A stretch of 37,491 bases of DNA from Candidatus Parvarchaeum sp. (GCA_020724955.1 DYFY01000007.1:1-37491), one strand, 5' to 3'. Counted from the stretch's first letter, positions 7,261 to 15,313 are shown. Made by a program: numbers and translations. Notes: generated by a model not told the origin, from the sequence alone.

Positions 7261-7548
7261 AGGCTTTGCGTGAGTTTGTGCCATAACCAATAAAATTGTG
7301 CTTCCATTCTATTAACGCAAGAGCTGTTTTTATTCTTTGTTATAAGCTATTTTGTATATTTACATTCGTAATTATATTTAAAGTAAAAAGACTGAATTTA
7401 GTATTAGCGAGGATATTAGTGGCGATAGTTTGATATATCTTCTGCTAAATAAAAAAGGTATCAAAATAAATAAACATGACTGCTCTTATAAATAAAGGGC
7501 TATGTTTTTTGTTTGATTATAAATAATTGTGAATCTCACGCAAAGCCT
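7261..7548. repeat. 288-bp element with 14-bp perfect terminal inverted repeats
   Basis: AGGCTTTGCGTGAG at 7261-7274 matches the reverse complement of 7535-7548 exactly. Pairing does not continue outward or inward. There is no transposase and no clear target duplication, so it may be a miniature inverted-repeat element or an RNA locus with a long-range stem. A TATA box and a strong stem-loop lie between the repeats. Confidence 0.5.
7402..7510 (+). ncRNA. Candidate small RNA with strong 5' stem-loop
   Basis: A TATA-like TATATTTA at 7373-7380 predicts transcription from about 7402. A stem-loop begins at 7404: TTAGC (7404-7408) and GAGGATAT (7409-7416) pair with ATATCTTC (7435-7442) and GCTAA (7444-7448). 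That is thirteen pairs, one of them G-U, with one bulged T. A T6 run at 7505-7510 could end the transcript. There is no open frame of note in between. Promoter, hairpin and T run are seen; expression is inferred, and no known RNA family is recognised. Confidence 0.4.
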
Positions 7549-7704
7549 ATGCGAGTATCTCCGATGAGTTTTTCTAACTGAAGAATTAAACTCAGATTTT
7601 GTATCAAAATAGTTTATTTTTTGGATAATTAGTATTAAAAATCAAGAATTAATGAATTAACAAGAACTCCTAACTTGATTAAAGTTATCAGATTTCTTTA
7701 CGCT

Positions 7705-7750
7705 TATAGCAGACGACAAAGAAATTCCCAAATTTATCGTGTGCTATTTT
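7705..7750 (+). repeat. Dispersed palindromic repeat, copy A
   Basis: One of three related copies (others at 9736-9805 minus and 21786-21856 plus). Outer arms AGCAGACGAC and ATCGTGTGCT are partly complementary, and the core is AAATTCCCAAATTT. Over 24 core bases it matches copy C at 21 positions. Read on the minus strand it resembles the coding sense of copies B and C, but with a stop codon in place of a Gln codon. Confidence 0.6.
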
Positions 7751-7769
7751 TCAAATCTTTTCTTTCGTC

Positions 7770-8138
7770 TTAAATTTTGCCGATTTTTTCCATAAAGCTG
7801 TCCAGTCCTTCTATATGAGATACCTGTGCCTTGATTAAAATTCCCCTAAGGCTTGAATCTAGCTTAAGACCCTGTTCCTGAAAAAGGTTTTTTAGAAGAA
7901 GATAAAGCTGTTTTCCTTTTTTGTCGAAGTCAGTAAGAATACAGACTTTCTTTTTTCTTCCTATTTTTTCTGCAATTTGGACAACTCTTTCTCTTAAAGG
8001 CACTCCTGTAGCATGAACAGCGTAAACTTCCTCAAATCCAAGGTTCTGCAAGGCAATGATATCTTTTTTACCTTCTACAATAATCACATAGTCTAGGTAT
8101 TTGCCCACGTCATGTTTTAATTTCGGATTGAATTTCAT
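7770..8138 (-). CDS. Toprim-domain protein
   Basis: This 122-residue single-domain protein has the Toprim fold signature: Glu22 in VIIVEGKKD and Asp70-Phe-Asp72 in CILTDFDKKG, which bind Mg2+. Stand-alone archaeal Toprim proteins of this kind are related to the DnaG and RNase M5 catalytic domains and probably act on nucleic acids, but the exact substrate is not known. It starts one base after the stop of the ketoacyl-synthase-like gene, so they form one transcript. Unlike M5 it lacks an extended C-terminal domain. Confidence 0.85.
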   Translation of the reverse strand: MKFNPKLKHDVGKYLDYVIIVEGKKDIIALQNLGFEEVYAVHATGVPLRERVVQIAEKIGRKKKVCILTDFDKKGKQLYLLLKNLFQEQGLKLDSSLRGILIKAQVSHIEGLDSFMEKIGKI

Positions 8139-8139
8139 T

Positions 8140-9138
8140 TTATGCTGCTCTTCTTATTCCAGCTACACCTGCCCAAGTGGCTCCTCCTCCATAAGCAGTT
8201 ATGATAAAGCGATGACCTGGTTTTATGGCTGCTTCTTCTCCCTGATAGCCATTCCAAGCTTCATCTAGTGCAACGGCACAAGTCGCTGCGCTCATGTTTC
8301 CATATCTTTCAATATTTTTGTAAACCAAACATCCTTCTTTAGTCAACCTGTTTTCAACTCCTTCTATAATTCTCCCGTTTGCTTGATGAGGAATATAAAC
8401 GTCAGCTCTTTCCCATCCAACTTTCTTTTTTAGGATAGCACAGGTATCGACCATTTTCCTAACAGCATCTTTTAAGACTTTATCTCCGAATGGCATTCTG
8501 CAATACCTCTGAAAATCTCTAAATATCCACTTATCTTTTCCCTCAAAAGGATCGCTACGGGAATATGTTGCCAAAATACCCACTTCATCATTTGTAGGGG
8601 TTAAAACAACAGCTCCGGCTCCGTCTCCGAAAAGATCAGAGTTCAAGTCATTATAGTCAACCATACTGCTCATTTTCTCGGTAGCAACAACTAGATAATT
8701 TCCCGGTTCTCTTAAAGCCATTGCGTCAGCCTGAGCTAGTGCTTTTGGAAAGCCGGCACATGCAAATGCTATATCATGAGCTGAGCAATTTTTTGCACCT
8801 AGCTTTAATTGTATTTTTTGGGCAGCATTTGGAAAATTAGAAGATTCAGTGACATTTGCACAAATTATTCCTACTAAACTATCTGCCTTAATCCCTGCAT
8901 TTTCAATTGCTCTTTTAGCAGCCTCATATCCCATGTCAGACGGCTCTTCGCTTTTTTTAGCCCTTCTTCTTTCTCTTATTCCAGTTAAACTAAATATACC
9001 TTCCTCGGTAACTTCAACTTCTTTTCTTATTCCTCCTAATTCATCGTAAGCCCTAAGTTTCCTGCCAGTAAAGAACGAATTAGGTATAACCTCTTCTGGA
9101 AGATAACTTCCTGTTCCTGCTATTTCTAAATATCTCAT
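8140..9138 (-). CDS. 3-oxoacyl-ACP synthase III-like (thiolase-fold) enzyme
   Basis: This 332-residue protein carries the ketoacyl synthase III triad, numbered from the ATG at 9138: Cys127 (FACAGFP), His251 (IPHQANGRI) and Asn281 (RYGNMSAAT), plus the GGGATWAG C-terminal loop. The His/Asn pair points to FabH rather than HMG-CoA synthase. KAS III condenses an acyl-CoA with malonyl thioesters. No other fatty-acid synthesis gene is seen here, so the substrate is open. An upstream in-frame TTG (9144) is possible, but the ATG at 9138 is preferred. The start lies only 7 nt past the 3' end of tRNA-Lys on the same strand. Toprim follows directly. Confidence 0.88.
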   Translation of the reverse strand: MRYLEIAGTGSYLPEEVIPNSFFTGRKLRAYDELGGIRKEVEVTEEGIFSLTGIRERRRAKKSEEPSDMGYEAAKRAIENAGIKADSLVGIICANVTESSNFPNAAQKIQLKLGAKNCSAHDIAFACAGFPKALAQADAMALREPGNYLVVATEKMSSMVDYNDLNSDLFGDGAGAVVLTPTNDEVGILATYSRSDPFEGKDKWIFRDFQRYCRMPFGDKVLKDAVRKMVDTCAILKKKVGWERADVYIPHQANGRIIEGVENRLTKEGCLVYKNIERYGNMSAATCAVALDEAWNGYQGEEAAIKPGHRFIITAYGGGATWAGVAGIRRAA

Positions 9139-9145
9139 TATCAAA

Positions 9146-9220
9146 TGGCCCCGATGGGATTTGAACCCACGACACCTGGATTAAGAGTCCAGTGCTCTAA
9201 CCAGACTGAGCTACGGAGCC
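9146..9220 (-). tRNA. tRNA-Lys (anticodon CUU)
   Basis: The 75-nt tRNA folds into a full cloverleaf. Acceptor GGCTCCG pairs with CGGGGCC (one G-U) and the discriminator is A. The D-arm has TAGCTCAGTCTGGTTAGAGC, the anticodon stem is CTGGA/TCCAG around loop CTCTTAA, and the T-arm has GGTTCAAATCC. No intron and no encoded CCA. It reads AAG codons. A TTTTAAAA-like box lies about 30 nt upstream (9246-9253). Confidence 0.97.
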
Positions 9221-9279
9221 GTCAATAGAATATAGAAAACCTGTTTTTAAAACTTTAGAAGCCAATCAAGCCTATTTTA

Positions 9280-9561
9280 TTACCGATATTCCCGCCAGGT
9301 GTGCTCGCATTTGGTGTTTGAGCATTTATAGAATTTAGTTTCTGACTCATCACTGGCTCTTGTCTGTAAAGTCCAGAAGTAGGCTTCTTTGTGTTTGCAT
9401 TTAGGACATTTTATCTGGACTTTGGGAAAGGTGTTTGTCTTTTTTTCGTCAACGAGAGCTATGCTCTCTGTTTTTTCCATTTTTTCGGTGAAGACTACTT
9501 TTTTACCTTTGCCTTTCACCGGCAGTTTTATGCTCCCATCAGGGTTAAATTCCAAAGCCAT
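9280..9561 (-). CDS. tfs: TFS-like (TFIIS/RPB9-type) zinc-ribbon protein lacking the N-terminal ribbon
   Basis: Archaeal TFS rescues backtracked RNA polymerase by stimulating transcript cleavage. The C-terminal ribbon is complete (C52, C55, C80, C85), with the acidic hairpin pair Asp71-Glu72 in TRASDESET that acts in the polymerase active site. The usual N-terminal RPB9-like ribbon is absent: residues 1-48 contain no cysteine. Length is 93 residues against about 105-110 for classic TFS. It could therefore be a TFS variant with altered polymerase docking. A TATA-like TTAAAATA lies near 9596-9603 and GGAAT precedes the ATG. Confidence 0.85.
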   Translation of the reverse strand: MALEFNPDGSIKLPVKGKGKKVVFTEKMEKTESIALVDEKKTNTFPKVQIKCPKCKHKEAYFWTLQTRASDESETKFYKCSNTKCEHTWREYR

Positions 9562-9899
9562 TCTAAGAAATTCCTGCTATTTTCTGACAGCCAAGGTATT
9601 TTAATCTTTCTATTGTGTTAAGTCAACTTCCCAATTGTACATAAATTTCATTAATAATATTTCCATGAAAATTTCCTCCAATAAGCAGATATGCTCGTTC
9701 AGCTATAATCACCAACAGATTTTAGAGATAATTTATAGGGAAAGGCTTATGTCTTTTCCTAAACAGCACACGACAAATTGAGGAATTTAACATATTGTTG
9801 TTATAATTGAGAAGAAGAATTAAGATTTTCAAACCAGTAAAACCTGAAAGAATTATAAATTATACCTGCCGCGCCTGGCTACCTGACTGAAAGCAAAAA
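9562..9899. other. Gene-free region between tfs and a winged-helix gene
   Basis: This 338-bp stretch contains the tfs promoter and copy C of the dispersed palindrome. A 38-codon frame from 9665 lacks promoter support. I see nothing else. Confidence 0.5.
9736..9805 (-). repeat. Dispersed palindromic repeat, copy C
   Basis: On the minus strand this is closely related to copy B at 21786-21856. The shared core is AAATTCCTCAATTTGTCGT, followed by a shared flank GACATAAGYCTTTC. Read on the plus strand it encodes LCLFLNSTRQIEEFN, which parallels LCLSLNSRRQIEEFR at the end of the protein at 21753-22028. It may thus be a relic of a gene end or a repeat that was captured there. Confidence 0.65.
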
Positions 9900-10166
9900 T
9901 TAACCAATCAATTTCTTGATGTTTTCTATATTATTGGCAACTTCAGTTCCTTTTTTTGTCAGCTTAATAAGCTTCATCCTTCCCTTTTTCTCAAAAACAA
10001 CCAAACCAAGCTTCTCAAGAGCCTGAAGAATTTTTACAGCATGGCTGTATGTGCAGTCAACCTCTTTCGCAAGAAGGCTCCCATACCTTGCCCTTGAAAG
10101 CTTTTTCAGAGCAACAAGCATTAGTGCCGGCTTCCTCCTGAAGAACACATCAAAATTATCTTTCAT
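9900..10166 (-). CDS. Small winged-helix DNA-binding protein
   Basis: This 88-residue protein is essentially one winged helix-turn-helix domain of MarR-like type: GSLLAKEVDCTYSHAVKIL is the helix-turn-helix, LEKLGLVVFEKKGRMKLIKL is the wing, and a basic helix follows. It probably regulates transcription. In-frame starts exist at 10202 (ATG) and 10205 (TTG), but the TATA box TATATAAG at 10189-10196 lies 26.5 nt from the ATG at 10166, so I favour that one. Target genes are not evident from the neighbours. Confidence 0.75.
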   Translation of the reverse strand: MKDNFDVFFRRKPALMLVALKKLSRARYGSLLAKEVDCTYSHAVKILQALEKLGLVVFEKKGRMKLIKLTKKGTEVANNIENIKKLIG

Positions 10167-10313
10167 TTTCTCAATATATACGTTTAATCTTATATATTCC
10201 ATCAATATATTGCTTTTAAACTTTTCTCCTCACCTGTTATCTAAGCCAGTAGTTAATAAGCGTTACCCTGTAAAAATCAAAAACTCCGAACAATTCCCCA
10301 GAAAAGCTTCTGC

Positions 10314-10649
10314 TCACTCAGTAATATTTTCAAACCTCAAACTTCCGTTTAAAGCAGCCTTTTGCTCTATTTCGCTTCCAAAACCCTGCTTTTCATCTTC
10401 TGGACAGGCATAAAACTCACACCCATTTTCAGAGTTTCTTCTCACAAATATCCCTTCCCCGCATTCCTTCACATCCTCGGGACAGACAACCAAGTCCTCT
10501 ACCTTATCTTTTTCCCCTACAACAAAAGCAGTTATCTTTCCAATCCATCCTTCTGTCTTGGCAACAAAATACCCTCCGATGAGAAATCCTGCAACAAAAG
10601 CTATTGCCACGGCTGTAATGCTTATTCCAAACAAAGCCCTTTTATCCAT
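10314..10649 (-). CDS. Single-pass membrane protein with small Cys-rich external domain
   Basis: This 111-residue protein has an N-terminal membrane helix (about residues 7-30) and an external domain with four cysteines in the order CPEDVKEC...GCEFYACP, residues about 57-82, likely disulfide-bonded. The C..C...R....C.F..CP arrangement recurs in secreted proteins of small-genome archaea and bacteria as I know them, but I cannot name a function. An AATTAAATAG box about 26 nt upstream supports the ATG at 10649. Oxidation by the Dsb pair at the window start would be plausible. Confidence 0.65.
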   Translation of the reverse strand: MDKRALFGISITAVAIAFVAGFLIGGYFVAKTEGWIGKITAFVVGEKDKVEDLVVCPEDVKECGEGIFVRRNSENGCEFYACPEDEKQGFGSEIEQKAALNGSLRFENITE

Positions 10650-10806
10650 ATAACCCTAAGAAGAAAGAGCTATTTAATTATTTGCACTTGTTTGCAGTTT
10701 ACAAATTAACACTCCCTGTATAATTTACATAAATCAAAGTTCGCATAAATAATAATTATCTTAATTTTAATATAGAATCCAAGAAATGATTGGAAAATCT
10801 CTTCTG

Positions 10807-10879
10807 TATGCTATGTAAATTGGAAAGTTTACTTTACACAATCAAAGAATTCCAAGCAAAAACTATTCCAAATAGCATA
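10807..10879 (+). other. Long imperfect hairpin upstream of the 131-aa gene
   Basis: TATGCTAT (10807-10814) pairs with ATAGCATA (10872-10879). After a five-base bulge, TTGGAA pairs with TTCCAA, and after a one-base bulge AGTTT pairs with AAACT. Nineteen base pairs in 73 nt exceed what I expect by chance in AT-rich DNA. It lies in the 279-bp gap before 10929. It could be a regulatory structure or a small RNA; no promoter of its own is evident. Confidence 0.4.
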
Positions 10880-10928
10880 ATGGTAACTAACCGAAAACAT
10901 AATAAATATTCCATATATTTAATTTATT

Positions 10929-11324
10929 ATGATTAAACCAAAAGAAATTGATCTAAGGGAAGCAGATGGATATTTTAAAACAGATGCAGATTTAGTTGTT
11001 GACAGACTAAGGCTTGATGGTCTTTATAATCCTAGATTAATGTATCGTGGATTTAATGGTAAAAGATTAAATATCATGCTTAAACATGGTACAGATATTC
11101 CTAGCAGTGATATGATTTTTTGTTGTGATGAAGAGAAATTAAGGAGTACAGGCATGGAAGAAACCGAGTGTGCTCTTGATTATGCGATAAAGCAACCTAT
11201 TCCTGCATTGGCAGTTTATGATGGCTCTAGATTAAAAGTGAGTCAGGTTGATAACAGAATGGAGTTTATTGAACCTTCAAAAAAATTGGATGCGTTGGTT
11301 GCCGTCTTTTTACTTAAAAAATAA
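10929..11324 (+). CDS. Hypothetical protein with HGTD and PALAVYD motifs
   Basis: This 131-residue soluble protein is not a family I can name. Visible landmarks are YRGFNGKRL (residues 39-47), LKHGTDIPSSD and PIPALAVYDGSRL. The order of a YRG strand, a central region and a C-terminal acidic strand (MEFIEP) vaguely recalls small ADP-ribosyltransferase-like folds, but the diagnostic residues are not all there. An ATAAATAT box at 10902-10909 lies about 24 nt upstream, so it is probably leaderless. AT-rich, with few neighbours, it looks like an accessory gene. Confidence 0.6.
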   Translation: MIKPKEIDLREADGYFKTDADLVVDRLRLDGLYNPRLMYRGFNGKRLNIMLKHGTDIPSSDMIFCCDEEKLRSTGMEETECALDYAIKQPIPALAVYDGSRLKVSQVDNRMEFIEPSKKLDALVAVFLLKK

Positions 11325-11385
11325 ATTTCTTATCAGGCCTTAAACCTTACCCCTTACAAATTAAAAATGGAATGTAGAGGGTAAA

Positions 11386-11979
11386 CTATTTCCTATAAAC
11401 TCTCATAGCCGCCAAAGCCCCGCATAAAGCCCCAAGAAAATTAAATACCAAATCCAAAGCTGTATTATAATATCCGCCGACTCCTGTTTTTCCCAAAAAC
11501 ACAACAGCTCCAAACTCGATAATTTCATTTAACGCTCCGACTCCGGAAGAAGCAAGCAAAGCAAAGAATGTAATAATTCCAAAACCAGCTTTCTTCCCGG
11601 CAGTTAAATTCAAAAGATGAAACATCACAAAACTCATTACAAAATAAATATAAAAATGCAAAATCTGGTCAAACTTAAGTATAACAAACTCTGAATCTGC
11701 ACCCTGAAAAATGTCAAGCACTATATGCCTGTACAAAACCTCATCCCCAACTCTAATCCCTCCTCCGAGCATATGCAAAAAACCCCAGATAGACAACATC
11801 CATAAAATTCCAATCCCAAACCGGGTTTTCCTATAAGTCCCAGCCACAAGAGCAAACAGCACAACAAGCACGGCAATATAAAGCAAAAACTCGTAATTCT
11901 GCAGGGCAACATAATAAACCGCAAAGCCCAAGATGTAAAGTGCGTTAAACACTATCAGTATCAAGTGTGAGGTTTTCAT
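11386..11979 (-). CDS. Six-helix membrane protein of the YjdF/DUF2238 type
   Basis: This 197-residue protein has about six membrane helices. Between them lie the polar signatures FDQILHFYIYF, GALNEIIEF and GYYNTALDLVFNFLGA, which match the YjdF/DUF2238 family of inner-membrane proteins of unknown function. Conserved Asp, His, Asn and Glu in the membrane suggest a catalytic or transport site, but no activity is established. Only a weak TATA-like TTAATAAC lies upstream, near 12001-12008. Confidence 0.75.
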   Translation of the reverse strand: MKTSHLILIVFNALYILGFAVYYVALQNYEFLLYIAVLVVLFALVAGTYRKTRFGIGILWMLSIWGFLHMLGGGIRVGDEVLYRHIVLDIFQGADSEFVILKFDQILHFYIYFVMSFVMFHLLNLTAGKKAGFGIITFFALLASSGVGALNEIIEFGAVVFLGKTGVGGYYNTALDLVFNFLGALCGALAAMRVYRK

Positions 11980-12105
11980 CCAGAAATAAAGGAAAAGCAG
12001 TTATTAAGATTAATTATGGATATTTTTTTCATTAAAAGAAAAAAATACTGACTTTATAATAGCAACAATAGAAAGATTTAAAAACTTCCCTGTCACAAAT
12101 ATTTC

Positions 12106-12546
12106 ATGGGAAAATATACCGGACAAAGCCCCAAACCAATTAATCCATCGCCAAATGAAGAACTTCCTAGTCCTGCATTTATCAGAGATGCTTATTCAGC
12201 TGCATTTATCAGAGATGCTTATTCAGCTGCAATAAAAGCTATGAGTGAGTTAAGAGAAGCTTATAGAAGACTAGCCTCTGCCGCGGGAGAAGACCCAAGA
12301 TTCGTCAACCCCCAATTGGACTTGGTAAGAGCTGAATTAGACTCGCTAAGAGATAGAGCGCGACTCAAACAAAGTCTTTCAAAAATAATATTTGATTTTA
12401 GCTCTCCTCCTGGAGGATATGGAATAACTCTCCCTCCATCTAAGCTAATACGTGAAAAACCAAGAGAAAAAAACTTAGAAAATTATGAGCTTAAATTTCC
12501 TCCAAAAGGAAAAAGGATAAACTCTTCTCCATATAACAAACTATAA
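12106..12546 (+). CDS. Hypothetical Pro-rich/helical protein with internal tandem duplication
   Basis: This 146-residue protein has a Pro/Ser-rich N-terminus, a charged helical middle (about residues 40-95, MSELREAYRRLASAAGE) and a basic Pro-rich tail. I recognise no family. A TTTAAAAA box 25.5 nt upstream supports a leaderless start. A perfect 27-bp tandem duplication (12174-12227) repeats AFIRDAYSA in frame. The identical copies show that the duplication is recent. Confidence 0.55.
   Translation: MGKYTGQSPKPINPSPNEELPSPAFIRDAYSAAFIRDAYSAAIKAMSELREAYRRLASAAGEDPRFVNPQLDLVRAELDSLRDRARLKQSLSKIIFDFSSPPGGYGITLPPSKLIREKPREKNLENYELKFPPKGKRINSSPYNKL
12174..12227 (+). repeat. Perfect 27-bp in-frame tandem duplication
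   Basis: Copies 12174-12200 and 12201-12227 are identical and are followed by four more matching bases (TGCA). Each encodes one extra nine-residue AFIRDAYSA-type unit. Length variation by slippage is likely. Confidence 0.9.
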
Positions 12547-12584
12547 AAAACAATTTTAAAGTTATTTAAATAAACTTATTAGTT

Positions 12585-15113
12585 TTATTCCCCAACGTCC
12601 AGAACCTCTTCTTCTCTTGGCACGCGAACAGCGTCGGCAAGCCTGTCGCCCGCCTTTAGCTTAACAATCCTGACACCTTGAGTTGCCCTTCCCATTACTC
12701 TAAGCTGTTTCATGCTCAGGCGAATAACCATTCCTTTAATCGTCGTTAATATCACTGAATCCTTGTCCATTACACACAAGGACTTCAATATCTGGCCTGT
12801 CTTTTCATTGACTTTCATGTTCCTAACTCCTTTTCCGCCCCTTGCTGTTTTTCTATATTCATCAAGGTCAGAGCGCTTGCCGCATCCCTTCTCAGTAACC
12901 GTTAAGATAGTCGTCTTTCCGTCTACAGGAAGCGCCTCTAGTGAAACAACTTCGTCCCCGCTTGCCAATTCAATGCCCTTAACTCCATAACTTGCCCTTC
13001 CCATTGAACGGACATTGTCAGAGCTAAATCTCACAGCCTGTCCTTTCTTAGTTACCATTAACACTTCCTGCTTGTCTTTAATCCTGCGGACATTAATAAG
13101 CACATCCGAGCCGTCGGCAGGAAGATTCATCACTCTCACTCCCGTGCTTCTTGGCTTTGCCAAATCCTTGAGAGGCAGTTTCTTAACGATACCGAGTTTA
13201 GTGGCAAACATCAAATAATCCTCCTCAAAGCTGTCTATCTCCCTGACATTAACAACTTCCTCATCTCTCAAACTGAGAAGATTGGCCATGCTTCTCCCTT
13301 TGCTTTGTCTGCTTCCGTCAGGCACGTCATTCGCCTTGAGCCAATACACTCTCCCTCGGGAGGTGAAAAACAGCAAATAATCATGTGTGGAGCAGGTCAG
13401 CATAGATTTAACAAAATCTTCTTCATCCTTCAAGCCTGTTCCTGCAACTCCCGACCCTCCACGCTTCTGCTCTTTGTAGGCAGAAACATCCATTCTCTTT
13501 ATGTATCCCGAGTTCGTAAGCATGACAACAACATCCTTTTTCTCAACAAGGTCTTTCTCCTTAATCTCATTAAAGCTCTTTATTATCTTGGTTCTTCTCT
13601 CATCTCCATATTCTCTCTTCAGCTCCTGGACTTCTTTTTTTATAACTCCAAGAATTTCCTGCTCGCTTCCAAGAATTTTTTTCAAATAAGCAATCGCTTC
13701 CTCCAGTTTTTTCTTCTCGTCGGTAAGTTTGCCTGTTTCAAGTTTTGTAAGCTGAGAAAGTCTCATTTCAAGTATAGCCTTTACCTGCCTGTCAGTCAGG
13801 CTGTATTCTTTAATCAAAGATTCTGTAGCTTCTGCAGTTGTGCCTGCTTTTTTAATAATTGAAATCACTTTGTCAATATCCTTAAGAGCAATCAGCAGCC
13901 CGAGGACAATTTCAAGCCTATCCTCAGCTTTTTTCAGCTCAAACTTGCTTCTGTTTGTAACAACAAGCTTTCTGTATTTGACATATTCCTCAATGACATC
14001 TCTTAAATTCAGAACTCTCGGTCTTCTTCCAACCAAAGCAAGAAGATTGGCATCAAACCTGTCCTGCAGTCTGGTCAGTTTGTAAAGTTTATTCAAAGTA
14101 AATTTAGAATTAGCTCCCTTCTTTAGTTCAATAACTATCCTCACCTTTCCTTTTGCAGACTCATCTCTCAAATCAGTGACATCTGGAAGTTTTTTATCCG
14201 TAGCTAATTTGGCAATTGCAGTCACCAAATCAGCCTTGTTCACCATGTATGGAATTTCAGTAATGACTATGTTTTCCCTGCCTTTAATCTCCTCAGTCGT
14301 CGTCTTTCCTCTTATCAACACTCTGCCTTTTCCTGTCTTATAAAAGTCTTCAAGACCTTGTGAGCTTACAATTCCTCCCGTAGGAAAATCAGGCCCGGTC
14401 ACGAATTCCATGAGTTGCCCGGCATCCAAGGTAGGTTTGTTGATGAAAGCAACAATCGCGTCGCACAATTCGGTAAGATTATGCGGAGGAATATTTGTGG
14501 CCATTCCGACAGCAATTCCAGTGGCCCCATTCAAAAGCAAATTAGGCAGTTTGGCAGGCAATGTTTCCGGCTCTTTCTGCGAATTATCAAAATTAGGAGC
14601 CATCTTCACAGTTTCTTTTTCAATGTCTCCAAGCAGCTCAACAGCAATTTTGCTTAATTTAGCCTCTGTATACCTATAAGCAGCTGCATTATCTCCGTCG
14701 AGAGAACCAAAATTTCCTTGTCCATGCACCAAAGGATACCTCAGGCTGAAGTCCTGTGCCATTCTAACAAGGGAATCATAGACAGAAGCATCTCCGTGAG
14801 GATGATATTTTCCCAAAACTTCCCCGACAATAGTGGCGCTCTTCTTCGTCGGTTTACTTGCATCGAGCCCGATAGAGTGCATAGCATAAAGTATTCTTCT
14901 ATGCACTGGCTTTAATCCGTCTTCAACAGCTGGCAAAGCCCTTTGAACAATAACAGACATCGCATAATCAATATACGATTTTTCCATTTCATCTACTATC
15001 TCTGCTCCGGCTATGCCTTTCTCGCTTCCAATCTGCTCCTTAGCTCTTCTGGCAGATTCCATTTTTTCAAGCTCTTCGTCCAGCAAAATATCATTGCTTT
15101 CTTTATCTGTCAT
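12585..15113 (-). CDS. gyrA: DNA gyrase subunit A
   Basis: GyrA breaks and rejoins DNA in the type IIA gyrase. The 842-residue protein has the catalytic Tyr148 ([10 protein letters not shown]) and the DNA-gate region [13 protein letters not shown]. The C-terminal beta-propeller has a GyrA box EQKRGGSG, which separates gyrase from topoisomerase IV. The residue matching E. coli Ser83 is Ala109, while the Asp87 equivalent (Asp113) is kept. There is an acidic N-terminal extension of about 25 residues before the usual start. The start overlaps the upstream 65-residue gene as ATGA. It is the last gene of the gyrB operon. Confidence 0.97.
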   Translation of the reverse strand: MTDKESNDILLDEELEKMESARRAKEQIGSEKGIAGAEIVDEMEKSYIDYAMSVIVQRALPAVEDGLKPVHRRILYAMHSIGLDASKPTKKSATIVGEVLGKYHPHGDASVYDSLVRMAQDFSLRYPLVHGQGNFGSLDGDNAAAYRYTEAKLSKIAVELLGDIEKETVKMAPNFDNSQKEPETLPAKLPNLLLNGATGIAVGMATNIPPHNLTELCDAIVAFINKPTLDAGQLMEFVTGPDFPTGGIVSSQGLEDFYKTGKGRVLIRGKTTTEEIKGRENIVITEIPYMVNKADLVTAIAKLATDKKLPDVTDLRDESAKGKVRIVIELKKGANSKFTLNKLYKLTRLQDRFDANLLALVGRRPRVLNLRDVIEEYVKYRKLVVTNRSKFELKKAEDRLEIVLGLLIALKDIDKVISIIKKAGTTAEATESLIKEYSLTDRQVKAILEMRLSQLTKLETGKLTDEKKKLEEAIAYLKKILGSEQEILGVIKKEVQELKREYGDERRTKIIKSFNEIKEKDLVEKKDVVVMLTNSGYIKRMDVSAYKEQKRGGSGVAGTGLKDEEDFVKSMLTCSTHDYLLFFTSRGRVYWLKANDVPDGSRQSKGRSMANLLSLRDEEVVNVREIDSFEEDYLMFATKLGIVKKLPLKDLAKPRSTGVRVMNLPADGSDVLINVRRIKDKQEVLMVTKKGQAVRFSSDNVRSMGRASYGVKGIELASGDEVVSLEALPVDGKTTILTVTEKGCGKRSDLDEYRKTARGGKGVRNMKVNEKTGQILKSLCVMDKDSVILTTIKGMVIRLSMKQLRVMGRATQGVRIVKLKAGDRLADAVRVPREEEVLDVGE

Positions 15114-15307
15114 TCTCCATCCTCCAATCTTTCCTGAACATAATTAATGGACAAATCAACATCATCCGATATTTCAATCCTAGTGTTTCCTCGGCTCTCC
15201 AAGAGTTCATTCAATTTTCCCATCATTTCATTTATCTCTTCTGAAGTCATGTCTACCTCTATAACTTCAACATCCCTCTCTTCCATTTTGTTTGTTTCCT
15301 TAATCAT
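15110..15307 (-). CDS. Small acidic hypothetical protein in the gyrase operon
   Basis: This 65-residue, strongly acidic, helical protein ([20 protein letters not shown]) belongs to no family that I recognise. It starts 6 nt after the acetyltransferase stop and overlaps gyrA by ATGA, so translation is coupled to gyrA. An in-frame ATG at codon 8 is an alternative start. The acidic character would suit a DNA-mimic or a partner of gyrase, but that is speculation. Confidence 0.65.
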   Translation of the reverse strand: MIKETNKMEERDVEVIEVDMTSEEINEMMGKLNELLESRGNTRIEISDDVDLSINYVQERLEDGE

Positions 15308-15313
15308 CTTCAG

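Larger units (their letters stand above)
7243..7769. other. 527-bp gene-free region
   Basis: I see no convincing protein gene here. It holds an inverted-repeat-bounded element (7261-7548), a candidate promoter plus stem-loop RNA (7373-7510) and one copy of a dispersed palindrome (7705-7750). The remainder, 7549-7704, is AT-rich without recognisable structure. Confidence 0.6.

Noticed and set aside
7261-7548. Complete transposon reading of the inverted-repeat element
   Set aside because: No transposase frame and no clear target-site duplication at the borders, so I report it only as a repeat-bounded element.
7555-7600. Possible C/D-box guide RNA (GATGAG followed by CTGA)
   Set aside because: The boxes are only about ten bases apart, box C does not match RTGATGA, and no C'/D' pair is present.
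9665-9781. 38-codon frame from an ATG at 9665
   Set aside because: No TATA box at the expected distance; it only passes through repeat copy C in a frame unrelated to the one shared with copy B.
13305-13862. 185-residue plus-strand frame inside gyrA
   Set aside because: Antisense of a clearly conserved gyrA region, with a Cys/Phe-rich composition typical of shadow frames.
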